Source: Gilvibacter sp. | Lineage (GTDB): Bacteria; Bacteroidota; Bacteroidia; Flavobacteriales; Flavobacteriaceae | NCBI RefSeq assembly: GCF_013214815.1 | Contig: NZ_JABSPU010000021.1 | Span: forward strand, 1 to 37,219 | Reading direction: 5' to 3' | DNA length: 37,219 nt | Shown: piece by piece, positions 1 to 6,942 of the stretch | How the letters are laid out: every line of letters starts with the position of its first letter | How positions within the stretch are numbered: position 1 is the stretch's first letter | Position numbers and translations under genes: made by a program | The notes under the pieces: generated by a model | Database searches by the model: none | Told to the model about the DNA's origin: nothing | The model's input: the letters and a program-made list of their open reading frames with translations, nothing else

Positions 1-1
1 T

Positions 2-430
2 GGAGGCTCAGAAGCCAGTGATTTACTTTATCATTTAGATGCGGCTGTTCTGCGATTCAAGCCTGTGAAGGTATTTATCTATGAAGGCGATAACGATATC
101 AATTCTGGTAAGACTCCAGAGACTATTTTAAAAACTATGAGTGAGATCGTGGGGAAGATCCGAAGTAGTTTGCCGGAAACAGAGATCTACATCATCGGCA
201 CCAAACCAAGTCCTGCGCGTTGGCAGTTTGAGCAAGGGTATCTGGCGGTAAACAAATTGCTTTCTAATTATGCAAAGCAGCAAGAGCAGGTTAGTTATAT
301 CGATGTATGGAATCCGATGTTGAACGAAGCAGGCAGACCCAAACCACACATTTTCATTGGTGATAGTCTACATATGAATCCAAAAGGATACGCCATTTGG
401 ACCGAGGCTATTTGTCCGAGTATGGATTGA
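2..430 (+). CDS. SGNH/GDSL-family hydrolase, 3' part only
   Basis: The frame is open from base 2 to the TGA at 428-430, and its start lies before the window. A GTG at 65 could start a shorter protein, but the codons before it (GGSEASDLLYHLDAAVL...) read as normal protein and lead straight into the SGNH core. What is visible is the third-block motif YEGDNDI (family GxND, oxyanion-hole residues) and the C-terminal GDSLHMNPKGYAIW, which supplies the Asp and His of the catalytic triad (DxxH). The nucleophile Ser block must lie upstream, outside the window. The family hydrolyses esters, often acetyl groups on sugars or lipids. Substrate and location cannot be judged without the N-terminus. The next gene on the same strand encodes a sugar-phosphate isomerase-like protein 63 bp downstream, which fits carbohydrate use but does not prove it. 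Confidence 0.85.
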   Translation, partial: GGSEASDLLYHLDAAVLRFKPVKVFIYEGDNDINSGKTPETILKTMSEIVGKIRSSLPETEIYIIGTKPSPARWQFEQGYLAVNKLLSNYAKQQEQVSYIDVWNPMLNEAGRPKPHIFIGDSLHMNPKGYAIWTEAICPSMD

Positions 431-440
431 TCGTGAAACC

Positions 441-468
441 TTGAATAATTGAAACAAGGTTAATCTTG
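441..468 (+). promoter_or_regulatory. candidate promoter of the isomerase-like gene
   Basis: TTG at 441-443 and TAATCTTG at 461-468 are separated by 17 bp. This matches the Bacteroidota consensus TTG-N17-23-TAnnTTTG with one mismatch. It lies 25 bp before the ATG at 494. A short inverted repeat (AACAAG at 453-458, CTTGTT at 465-470) overlaps it and is too weak to call an operator. Confidence 0.3.
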
Positions 469-493
469 TTCTAAACTCAACTAACTCTAAGTC

Positions 494-1390
494 ATGAATC
501 GCAAAGAATTTATAAAACTCAGTGCCACAGCGAGTGCTGCTGCTATGCTCCCATGGAGTTGTGCAGGTTTTGGTGATCAGCGCAAATACAAACTCGGCTA
601 CCAAGTCTATTCTATTCGAGATCAAATGGTAGACAAACCCATTGAAACGCTTCAAGCACTCAAGGTCATGGGATATGAAGACTTTGAGACTTATGGTTTT
701 GATGCGGATACCAACAAGATCTACGGCTACTCGCCTCAGGATTTTAAAGCGATTCTCAATGATTTGGATCTTACCGTTAGTAGCGGTCATTACGGGCTTT
801 CTGCCTTTATGGAAGCTTCTGATGACGAGCTGCGCCGTTACGTAGATGCTTGTATTAGCGCCGCATCTGTTATGGACAATAAATACATTACCTGGCCCTT
901 TATTGAGGAGGCGTATCGCAACCGAGACGGTTATAGTTTGTTGGCTCAAAAGCTAAAGGTCATTGGGCAGCAGATCAGTGAAACTCCCTTAGGCTTTGCT
1001 TTTCACAATCACGGCTATGAATTTGCCGATCTGGGCAATGGAGAAACGGGTTATGATATTATTGCTGATAGAACCGATCCCGAACAGGTAAAGTTCCAAA
1101 TGGACATGTACTGGGTGATGCATCAAGGCAAGACCACGCCCAAAGAGTTAGTGGCTAAATATCCGGGCCGCTACGTGATGTGGCACTTAAAAGACATGCA
1201 CAAAGTCAGCAGAGATTATACAGAACTGGGCAATGGCTCTATCAACTATCATGAAATTCTGCCTGATCCTTTGGTTTCTGGTCTGGAGTATTTTTATATA
1301 GAACAAGGCGGAAACTTTACCTTAAATTCCACAACCAGCGCAGCATCAAGCGCTGCTTATTTTAAAAAGGAATTACAGCAGTACTTCTAA
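494..1390 (+). CDS. sugar phosphate isomerase/epimerase (AP endonuclease 2-like TIM barrel), exported
   Basis: A 298-residue protein of the xylose isomerase-like TIM-barrel family. Visible family features are YQVYSIRDQM near residue 36, AFHNHGYEF around 175, the metal-region stretch MDMYWVMHQGK around 205 and WHLKDMHK around 235. These supply the His/Asp/Glu residues that usually bind a divalent metal in isomerases and epimerases of this superfamily. The N-terminus (MNRKEFIKLSATASAAAMLPWSC) looks like a Tat-type leader with RK in place of RR, followed by a hydrophobic stretch ending at a Cys, so the protein is probably exported and perhaps lipid-anchored. Exported members of this family are common in Bacteroidota near sugar-use genes. 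The actual sugar substrate is unknown. The gene ends base-to-base against the opposite-strand T9SS gene, with no terminator between them. Confidence 0.85.
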   Translation: MNRKEFIKLSATASAAAMLPWSCAGFGDQRKYKLGYQVYSIRDQMVDKPIETLQALKVMGYEDFETYGFDADTNKIYGYSPQDFKAILNDLDLTVSSGHYGLSAFMEASDDELRRYVDACISAASVMDNKYITWPFIEEAYRNRDGYSLLAQKLKVIGQQISETPLGFAFHNHGYEFADLGNGETGYDIIADRTDPEQVKFQMDMYWVMHQGKTTPKELVAKYPGRYVMWHLKDMHKVSRDYTELGNGSINYHEILPDPLVSGLEYFYIEQGGNFTLNSTTSAASSAAYFKKELQQYF

Positions 1391-2098
1391 CTATTGCTTG
1401 ATAAAACGCTTCACCGTGGTGGCTTGTCCATCGCTGAGCGTCGCAAAATAGACGCCAGCCTCTAATTCATCAATTTGGAAACTATTGCTTGTGAAACGTC
1501 CTGTTTGAATCCGCTTTCCAGTCACATCATAGACTTCAATAGACAGCTCCAACCCCTTTGGATTGGTAACATACAGCGTTTCTTTTGCGGGTACGGGGTA
1601 TAAGCTTAGGGCATCCAAGGTAAAATCTTCTACGCTCAAAATACCTGATAAATAATGCACGACATCTCCATCAGGTTTGTAAATGCTTAAGGCATATCCA
1701 TCAGGATCATCAATGACGGAAATGATGTATTCCAAAGCGTCACCGTCACTTTCAAAGAAAAAATTGAAATAATGGAACTCAAAGATATCGTTCTCTGGAA
1801 TAGTACAATCAATTAGGGTCATGGCCAAAGAATTGAACGTAATTTGAGAAGGCTCCGAATAGGTAACACTGTCAGCCACTAAAGCATTGCAAACATAGGT
1901 CAGCATATCACTAGGGTCTGCGGTATCATTTAAGTGGAAGGGCACTAGATTGACCTCTGTATTACTAGGGGTATAGAAGGTCTCTCCATCATTTGTTACC
2001 GAGAGCAGAAACCAATCGTATTCAAAAAGGATAGGATCTTGAGCCTGCATTTGGGACATGCCCAATAGGCCCAAAAAGAAGAGTAGTTTTAGTTTCAT
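1391..2098 (-). CDS. secreted protein with T9SS type A sorting domain
   Basis: A 235-residue protein with a Sec signal peptide (about residues 1-19, ending MQAQ). The central region of about 140 residues (FEYDWFLLSVTNDGETFY... to ...HYLSG) is typical of a small secreted lipocalin-like or beta-sheet domain seen in flavobacteria, but I do not recognise a function. The last 75 residues are a standard T9SS type A C-terminal sorting domain: LYPVPAKETLYV, then EVYDVTGKRI, then ELEAGVYFATLSDG, ending TVKRFIKQ. Such domains direct the cargo through the type IX secretion system, where they are normally cleaved and the protein is attached to the cell surface or released. The gene stands alone on its strand, divergent from the HupE-like gene. 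Confidence 0.85.
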   Translation of the reverse strand: MKLKLLFFLGLLGMSQMQAQDPILFEYDWFLLSVTNDGETFYTPSNTEVNLVPFHLNDTADPSDMLTYVCNALVADSVTYSEPSQITFNSLAMTLIDCTIPENDIFEFHYFNFFFESDGDALEYIISVIDDPDGYALSIYKPDGDVVHYLSGILSVEDFTLDALSLYPVPAKETLYVTNPKGLELSIEVYDVTGKRIQTGRFTSNSFQIDELEAGVYFATLSDGQATTVKRFIKQ

Positions 2099-2271
2099 AG
2101 TTGATTTTATTTCTAAGTTACTAAAAATTAATTACTTATGTTTTGCTAGAATGCACTTTGCTGCTACAGCTGTTCTCCCAGTTTTATTTTAGTGTTGTCT
2201 TTGTCTTAAAGAAGGTATAATGTACAGGGCAACTTGCTTCATTTGTGGTAACTTTACACAAAACGTCATCC

Positions 2272-2847
2272 ATGTCTGATTTTTGGCTATATCTGAATCT
2301 GGGTTTCAATCATGTTCTTGATTGGGGAGGCCCGGACCACCTTTTATTTTTAGTGGTTTTGGTTTCTGTCTATGAATTTGCCGATTGGAAAAAGGTAGTG
2401 GGCTTGGTCACCACCTTCACTCTTGGGCATATGATTTCTCTAGTTGCCGCCACCTTTGGCTGGGTAACCGTTTCACCAACAGCGGTGGAGTTTTTGATTC
2501 CTGTAACCATTTTAGCGACGGCTATTTACCACCTTTTGAATACGCGTAAGGGCGCCAAAGAGTTGTCCGTTTATGGGACGTATATCATGACGCTTTTCTT
2601 CGGATTGATACACGGGCTTGGTTTTGCTAACTTCTTTAGGAGTTTGGATGAAAGCGCGGCCTTGCCGCTCTTTGAGTTCGCTTTGGGAATTGAATTGGCT
2701 CAGCTGGTGATTGTGCTGATTGCTTTGGTCGTTGGTTTTGTCGCTAAGAATATACTCAAAGCGAGTGCCAGAGATTGGACCATAGCACTTTGTTGTATCG
2801 CCATTGGATTGCTCTTGCCGATGCTCGCGGATACTTGGCCGTTCTAA
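2272..2847 (+). CDS. HupE/UreJ-like integral membrane protein
   Basis: A membrane protein of 191 residues with about six hydrophobic segments. The start is placed at the ATG at 2272, because the in-frame GTG at 2245 would add only a polar nonapeptide unlike the family. Hallmarks are GFNHVLDWGGPDHLLFL at residues 11-27, THTLGH-like TFTLGHM around 51 and GLIHGLGFANF around 110; these conserved His and Asp residues recur in HupE/UreJ proteins. HupE and UreJ are nickel/cobalt permease-like proteins of hydrogenase and urease operons, but no such genes lie here, so the metal assignment should not be transferred. Standalone copies of this shorter subfamily are widespread in Bacteroidota with unknown substrate. 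Followed on the same strand by the dCMP deaminase gene after 112 bp. Confidence 0.8.
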   Translation: MSDFWLYLNLGFNHVLDWGGPDHLLFLVVLVSVYEFADWKKVVGLVTTFTLGHMISLVAATFGWVTVSPTAVEFLIPVTILATAIYHLLNTRKGAKELSVYGTYIMTLFFGLIHGLGFANFFRSLDESAALPLFEFALGIELAQLVIVLIALVVGFVAKNILKASARDWTIALCCIAIGLLLPMLADTWPF

Positions 2848-2959
2848 GGCTGATTTGGCACTTTTTTGACAAACTTTGTAATAAGATTAACAAGCTACAG
2901 TTTAATAGAGGAGCGGAGTTCAATTATCTTCGTTTGGAATTGGCTATCTTGCCTCAACT

Positions 2960-3391
2960 ATGAATACTTCAGTAAAACAACACAAATACGATGTGGCTTA
3001 TATGCGCATGGCATTGGAGTGGGCTAAACTCTCGTACTGCAAGCGCAAGCAGGTTGGAGCCTTGATCGTTAAAGACAAGATGATCATCTCAGACGGATAC
3101 AACGGAACCCCAACAGGTTTTGAAAATTTTTGCGAAGATGAAGAAGGCTATACCAAATGGTATGTGCTTCATGCCGAGGCCAACGCCATTTTGAAAGTGG
3201 CCGGAAGTAATCAAAGTTGTAGAGGCGCTACGCTTTACGTCACACTTTCGCCTTGTCGTGAGTGTAGTAAATTAATACACCAGGCAGGAATTACCCGAGT
3301 AGTTTACAATATTCAATACAAGGATGTTAGCGGTTTGGAATTTATGGAACGCGCTGGAGTTCAAGTAGTACATTTAGCCGATTTGGATTAA
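2960..3391 (+). CDS. deoxycytidylate (dCMP) deaminase family protein
   Basis: A 143-residue zinc-dependent deaminase. The catalytic zinc site is visible as HAEANAIL (His71, Glu73) and TLSPCRECSKL (Cys99, Cys102). The long loop with GYNGTPTGFENFCED before the HAE motif is typical of dCMP deaminases, as opposed to cytidine deaminases or TadA. It converts dCMP to dUMP, feeding dTTP synthesis through thymidylate synthase, in the cytoplasm. The gene is four bases upstream of the S41 protease gene and is almost certainly co-transcribed with it. Bacteroidota commonly pair these two genes even though no direct functional link is known. Some relatives are annotated ComE, but nothing here suggests competence. 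Confidence 0.9.
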   Translation: MNTSVKQHKYDVAYMRMALEWAKLSYCKRKQVGALIVKDKMIISDGYNGTPTGFENFCEDEEGYTKWYVLHAEANAILKVAGSNQSCRGATLYVTLSPCRECSKLIHQAGITRVVYNIQYKDVSGLEFMERAGVQVVHLADLD

Positions 3392-3395
3392 ATCA

Positions 3396-5003
3396 ATGAA
3401 CAAATTTAAAGTCTATATACCGCTTATTGTCGGCAGCTGTTTGGCTGTGGGTACCTTTATTGGCGCCAAACTGAATTTTCAGGATGGAGGCGAACAGATC
3501 TTTGCTAAGAATTCCAAGAAAGACAAGCTCAATAGACTTATTGATTATATAGACTACGAATACGTTGACCAAGTCAATACGGACAGTATTGTTGATGTCA
3601 CCGTAAACGGAATTTTGGAAAACCTAGATCCGCATTCTGTTTATATTCCTGTGGATGCCTATGAAGATGCTGCCAATGATATGCGCGGGAATTTTGTGGG
3701 TATTGGGGTGAACTTTTACGTCTACAACGATACCATAGCCATCATAAATCCTATAGAAGGAGGGCCCGCGTATGAAGCGGGAATTCGCGGTGGAGATCGT
3801 ATTGTAGCTGCAGATGACCAAGAGCTCAATGGAGCCGAGATCTCCAGAGACAGCATTGTTTCCTTTTTAAAAGGAAGCAGGAATTCCAAAGTAAAACTCA
3901 GCATTTACCGTCGCGGCGAACCGGAACTTTTGGAATTCACCGTGAAGCGTAAAGAGGTTCCTTTGGTCAGTGTGGAAGCTTCTTATTTGATCGATGAGGT
4001 TACCGGTTATGTTAAGATAAACCGTTTTGCCGATACCACTTATGATGAATTTAAAGAGGCTATGGATGACCTCCTGGATGAAGGCATGGAGACCTTGATC
4101 CTCGATTTGAGAAATAACCCTGGCGGCTATATCAATGCCGCTAACAAGATATTGGATGAGTTTTTAGAAGACGATAAGCTCATGCTCATCACCAAAAACA
4201 AAAAAGGTGATGAAGACCTAACCTTTGCCACTGGCAGAGGGGATTTTGAAAAAGGCAAGGTTTACGTTTTGATGAACGAGAATTCGGCCTCTGCTTCTGA
4301 GATCGTCGCAGGAGCTTTGCAAGACAATGATCATGGAACCATTGTTGGGCGCCGTTCCTATGGCAAAGGCTTGGTACAACGAGAAATGTCTCTGGGAGAT
4401 GGTAGCGCCGTTCGTTTGACCATTGCGCGTTATTACACCCCAACGGGTCGCTCCATTCAACGTTCCTATGCCAAAGGCTTAGACGATTATTTTAGCGAAT
4501 ACCAAAACCGTTACAGAAACGGAGAGTTGCGATCAGCAGATAGCATTAAGGTGTCTGACTCGCTCAAGTTTGTCACTCCAGAAGGCCGTGTGGTTTATGG
4601 TGGCGGAGGAATTACTCCGGATGTGTTTGTACCTAAGGATACCAGTATTGCCAATGAAACCTTGGAATATGTGATGTCTACAGGCTATATGAACTACTTT
4701 GTCTTTGAGCAATTGGAAGACTCTCGTGAGGAGTTTGATGGGATGGACTTTGATACTTTTATGAATGATTACGAGGTGTCTGATGAGTTGGCCAATGCTT
4801 TCATTAATTATAATGAGCGCTTCAAATCACCCAATCTGGATTTGGCTTCCCACTTTGATATCTTGAAGCTGGCTATCAAGCAGACGCTCGCAGATCAGCT
4901 CTACGGAAGCAATCAGGCCAGACAGGTTGCTAATGGAGAAGACGCTATGATTCAGCGCGTCTTAGATCTGGAACGCGCAAATCTAACCCCAATAGAGGAT
5001 TAG
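3396..5003 (+). CDS. S41 family C-terminal processing peptidase
   Basis: A 535-residue CtpA/Prc-type serine protease. An N-terminal membrane anchor (residues 5-27) puts the rest in the periplasm. A PDZ domain follows at about residues 90-180 (GNFVGIGVNFYV, GGPAYEAGIRGGDRIVAADD). The protease domain has DLRNNPGGYINAA at 237-249 and ENSASASE at 295-302. The catalytic pair is Ser299 and Lys324 (GRRSYGKGLVQ), the 25-residue spacing usual for this Ser/Lys dyad family. The C-terminal 150 residues form a helical extension common in Bacteroidota members. It trims or degrades periplasmic proteins from their C-terminal ends. Starts 4 bp after the dCMP deaminase stop. Its TAG stop overlaps the TAA stop of the opposite-strand gene by three bases. 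Confidence 0.93.
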   Translation: MNKFKVYIPLIVGSCLAVGTFIGAKLNFQDGGEQIFAKNSKKDKLNRLIDYIDYEYVDQVNTDSIVDVTVNGILENLDPHSVYIPVDAYEDAANDMRGNFVGIGVNFYVYNDTIAIINPIEGGPAYEAGIRGGDRIVAADDQELNGAEISRDSIVSFLKGSRNSKVKLSIYRRGEPELLEFTVKRKEVPLVSVEASYLIDEVTGYVKINRFADTTYDEFKEAMDDLLDEGMETLILDLRNNPGGYINAANKILDEFLEDDKLMLITKNKKGDEDLTFATGRGDFEKGKVYVLMNENSASASEIVAGALQDNDHGTIVGRRSYGKGLVQREMSLGDGSAVRLTIARYYTPTGRSIQRSYAKGLDDYFSEYQNRYRNGELRSADSIKVSDSLKFVTPEGRVVYGGGGITPDVFVPKDTSIANETLEYVMSTGYMNYFVFEQLEDSREEFDGMDFDTFMNDYEVSDELANAFINYNERFKSPNLDLASHFDILKLAIKQTLADQLYGSNQARQVANGEDAMIQRVLDLERANLTPIED

Positions 5004-5200
5004 GAATTCTTTTTCTTCTCTTCGATCTTTTTAGAGAGGAGTAAAATCAGCAGTAAAATAATACAGCTCAATCCTGCCAATATCAAGGAAATGGCAGTCT
5101 TGCTTTCTCCTTCCAACAAGGCGTCAAAATTGAGTTGAGTCGCGTTGTAGATCATCAGCACGAGTGCGCCAGCCATTAAGATGTAGATGAGTATTTTCAT
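5000..5200 (-). CDS. small two-helix membrane protein, unknown function
   Basis: A protein of 66 residues starting at the ATG at 5200 (MKILIYILMAG...). An upstream TTG at 5218 would overlap marC and add only MRKAQA, so it is not preferred. Two hydrophobic helices (about residues 2-20 and 38-58) flank a short polar loop (NFDALLEGESK). The C-terminus is strongly basic (SKKIEEKKKNS), suggesting both ends face the cytoplasm. I do not recognise a named family, but proteins of this size and pattern are common in flavobacteria. It lies 10 bp after the MarC stop on the same strand and is probably co-transcribed with it. Confidence 0.7.
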   Translation of the reverse strand: MKILIYILMAGALVLMIYNATQLNFDALLEGESKTAISLILAGLSCIILLLILLLSKKIEEKKKNS

Positions 5201-5210
5201 TGCTTGTGCT

Positions 5211-5792
5211 TTACGCAAATAATTCTTGAATATTTGAGGTGAACAGCTTCACCGCAATCGCTAGCAAAATTACGCCAAAAACCTTTCTTATAATACCAAT
5301 TCCGTTTTTTCCTAAGAAGCGTTGGAGTCGGGCAGAGGTTTTCAAAACCGCATAGATCACAATGACATTAATAACAATGGCAATGATGATGTTTTCTATA
5401 TGATATTCTGCGCGTAGTGATAATAGAGTGGTCAAACTTCCGGGGCCGGCCAACATTGGGAAGGCCAGTGGGAATATGGAGGCTAGCTCTGGAGTACTGC
5501 CATCGTCTTTAAATAGAGTAACGCCCAAGATCATCTCCAAAGCAATAAAGAAAAGGATAAAAGCACCCGCAACGGCGAATTCATTGACGTTGATCCCAAT
5601 GAGCTTTAAAATGCTCTCACCCAAGAACAAAAACAGCACCATCACTGCAGCGGCAATGATAGAGGCTTTTTCTGAATGAATATGTCCCGCACGTTCTCTT
5701 AAGGAGATTACAATGGGGATGTTTCCAATAATATCAATAACCGCAAACAAAACCATGGTTGCGGTGAAGATCTCTTTAGTGTTGAACTCCAT
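5211..5792 (-). CDS. MarC family integral membrane protein
   Basis: A 193-residue protein of six predicted membrane helices. Family marks are the N-terminal FAVIDIIGNIPIVISL (usual form DPxGxxP, here with IDIIGNIP) and FPLAFPMLAGPGSLTTLLSL near residues 108-127, both conserved in the MarC/YhgN group. The length is normal for the family (about 190-220). E. coli MarC was once linked to multiple antibiotic resistance, but that role was not supported and the function of the family remains unknown; transport is only a guess. First gene of a leftward pair with the 66-residue membrane protein, and divergent from the DUF3109 gene with 119 bp between. Confidence 0.88.
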   Translation of the reverse strand: MEFNTKEIFTATMVLFAVIDIIGNIPIVISLRERAGHIHSEKASIIAAAVMVLFLFLGESILKLIGINVNEFAVAGAFILFFIALEMILGVTLFKDDGSTPELASIFPLAFPMLAGPGSLTTLLSLRAEYHIENIIIAIVINVIVIYAVLKTSARLQRFLGKNGIGIIRKVFGVILLAIAVKLFTSNIQELFA

Positions 5793-5875
5793 AACAGCTT
5801 GATTTAGGGCGCAAAAGTAGTCAATATTGGCAGTTCGCCACCTAGAATTTCAGCTTTTATTTTTAAGACTATGGA

Positions 5876-5907
5876 TTGGATTTTTAAGTCCAAAGCAAAT
5901 ATCTTTG
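5876..5907 (+). promoter_or_regulatory. predicted promoter of DUF3109 gene, near-leaderless
   Basis: TTG at 5876-5878, a 21-bp spacer and a perfect TATCTTTG at 5900-5907 match the Bacteroidota promoter consensus. The ATG follows after only 4 bp (5912), so the transcript would start at or within a few bases of the start codon. Confidence 0.45.
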
Positions 5908-5911
5908 CCCC

Positions 5912-6484
5912 ATGATCCAATTGGGCAAAACCATAGTATCTACAGACCTTATTGAAAAGGAATTTGTGTGCAATCTAGGCGCTTGTAAAGGCGAGTGCTG
6001 TATTGCCGGAGAGGCTGGTGCACCGCTTAGCGCAGAAGAGACCAAAATTCTGGAACAGATCTACCCCAAGGTGGCTCCGCATCTAAGAGAGGAGGGCAAG
6101 GCAGCTATTGAGGCACAAGGCACTTGGATAAAGTCAGAAGCTGGAGAATTAGAGACGCCTTTAGTCAACGGAGCAGAGTGTGCCTATGTGACCTTTAAAG
6201 AAGGTGGAATTGCCAGTTGCGGAATAGAAGATGCTTACAATGCAGGTGATGTGGATTTTAAAAAACCAATTTCTTGTCATTTGTATCCTGTACGCGTAAC
6301 CGATTACAGTGAATTTGCTGCAGTAAATTATCACCGTTGGCCCATTTGTGATACTGCTTGTAGTTTAGGAGAGCAGCTCAAAGTTCCTGTCTACAAATTT
6401 GTAAAAAATGCCTTGATTCGAAAATTCGGACAAGATTGGTTTGACGGTTTGGATCAAATCGCACAAAAATCACAAGACGCATAA
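5912..6484 (+). CDS. DUF3109 family Cys-rich protein (putative metal-cluster binding)
   Basis: A 190-residue cytoplasmic protein with no signal peptide. It has about nine cysteines in family-typical places: VCNLGACKGECC (residues 20-31), GAECAYV and SCGIED (near 87-105), PISCHLYPVRV (about 120) and CDTACSLG (about 146-153). This is the pattern of DUF3109, related to the YkgJ-type zinc/iron-chelating Cys-cluster proteins. The conserved C-terminal VPVYKFVKNALIRKFGQDWFD is also typical. A metal or iron-sulfur cluster is expected from the cysteines, but no enzymatic role is established. Single-gene transcription is suggested by its own promoter and the strong terminator at 6542-6567. Confidence 0.88.
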   Translation: MIQLGKTIVSTDLIEKEFVCNLGACKGECCIAGEAGAPLSAEETKILEQIYPKVAPHLREEGKAAIEAQGTWIKSEAGELETPLVNGAECAYVTFKEGGIASCGIEDAYNAGDVDFKKPISCHLYPVRVTDYSEFAAVNYHRWPICDTACSLGEQLKVPVYKFVKNALIRKFGQDWFDGLDQIAQKSQDA

Positions 6485-6541
6485 TCCCGTTTTTATTCTT
6501 CTTAATTCGACTGAGAATTCTTTTGAAGAATTCAGGATGAT

Positions 6542-6567
6542 AAAATCACCATTTTGGTGATTTTTTT
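6542..6567 (+). terminator. intrinsic terminator after DUF3109 gene
   Basis: A perfect 10-bp stem (6542-6551 with 6555-6564), loop TTT, and a run of seven T at 6561-6567. It lies 57 bp after the DUF3109 stop. The symmetry with A residues on the left would also allow some minus-strand activity. Confidence 0.85.
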
Positions 6568-6633
6568 CTACAAGTAGAGGGTCATTTGACTTCCAAACCA
6601 AAAATTTCTGTTTAAGATTGCTGTTAAAAATCG

Positions 6634-6661
6634 TGTTACCTAAACCTTAGGGAAATGTTAG
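6634..6661. repeat. three 11-bp-spaced direct repeats upstream of nrdB (weak)
   Basis: TGTTAC at 6634, CCTTAG at 6645 and TGTTAG at 6656 have starts exactly 11 bp apart. On the minus strand the units read CTAACA, CTAAGG, GTAACA. The core resembles the stronger arrays near the PiT, MORN and TonB receptor genes. With only three units, one imperfect, in AT-rich DNA, chance cannot be excluded. Confidence 0.35.
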
Positions 6662-6725
6662 GAAAACCCTTTAGAACACTTGGGTTTCACTGGGGTTTCA
6701 CGAGCTATTAACGGTCTGTTTTCTG

Positions 6726-6753
6726 TTTGTTAATAACTTCAACAGTAATTTTG
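6726..6753 (+). promoter_or_regulatory. candidate nrdB promoter
   Basis: TTTG at 6726-6729 and a perfect TAATTTTG at 6746-6753 are separated by 16 bp, slightly shorter than the usual 17-23. A start near 6758 would give a leader of about 185 bases that contains the two palindromes at 6772-6796. Confidence 0.35.
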
Positions 6754-6771
6754 TAAAATGCTGATAATAAA

Positions 6772-6796
6772 TTGATTAATCAAATTTGTTAACAAA
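6772..6796. promoter_or_regulatory. two adjoining 12-bp palindromes in nrdB leader
   Basis: TTGATTAATCAA (6772-6783) and TTTGTTAACAAA (6785-6796) are each perfect palindromes, separated by one base. Their position just downstream of the candidate promoter fits an operator for a dimeric repressor. The regulator is unknown and neither matches the NrdR consensus. Confidence 0.35.
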
Positions 6797-6942
6797 ACTA
6801 TGTGAACAGTTTGAAAATTTTGATGTTAAAAACTTTGTTGAAAACCAAGCTTGTATTCTCGACTAATTCGTTCTAAAATTTTTCATATTTGTTAGTCCCG
6901 AGTAACGAGAAATTTATCGAATTTTAAAAAAAGCAACGGACA

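Larger units (their letters stand above)
6485..6942. other. 458-bp intergenic region upstream of nrdB
   Basis: No gene is visible. From left to right it holds a small inverted repeat (GAATTCTT at 6515-6522 and AAGAATTC at 6526-6533), the DUF3109 terminator, a three-unit 11-bp direct repeat (6634-6661), a second 11-bp direct repeat (GTTTCAC at 6684-6690 and 6695-6701), a candidate promoter (6726-6753), and two adjoining 12-bp palindromes (6772-6796). The rest up to nrdB is AT-rich with weak further -7-like sequences (AAACTTTG 6830-6837, CATATTTG 6884-6891). I looked for an NrdR box pair and did not find a convincing one. Confidence 0.7.

Noticed and set aside
368-949. 193-codon open frame on the minus strand inside the isomerase-like gene
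   Set aside because: It is antisense to a clear TIM-barrel protein, has no recognisable domain, and its amino-acid make-up is that of a shadow frame.
2195-2221. Sigma-70-like promoter (TTGTCT, 15 bp, TATAAT) before the HupE-like gene
   Set aside because: The spacer is short, and the primary sigma factor in Bacteroidota uses TTG/TAnnTTTG. Kept out of the feature list.
5211-5792. Antibiotic-resistance function of the MarC protein
   Set aside because: The name is historical; the family has no supported role in drug resistance.
6485-6942. NrdR box pair upstream of nrdB
   Set aside because: I found no two copies of an ACACWATATATWGTGT-like sequence at the proper spacing; only other palindromes and repeats.
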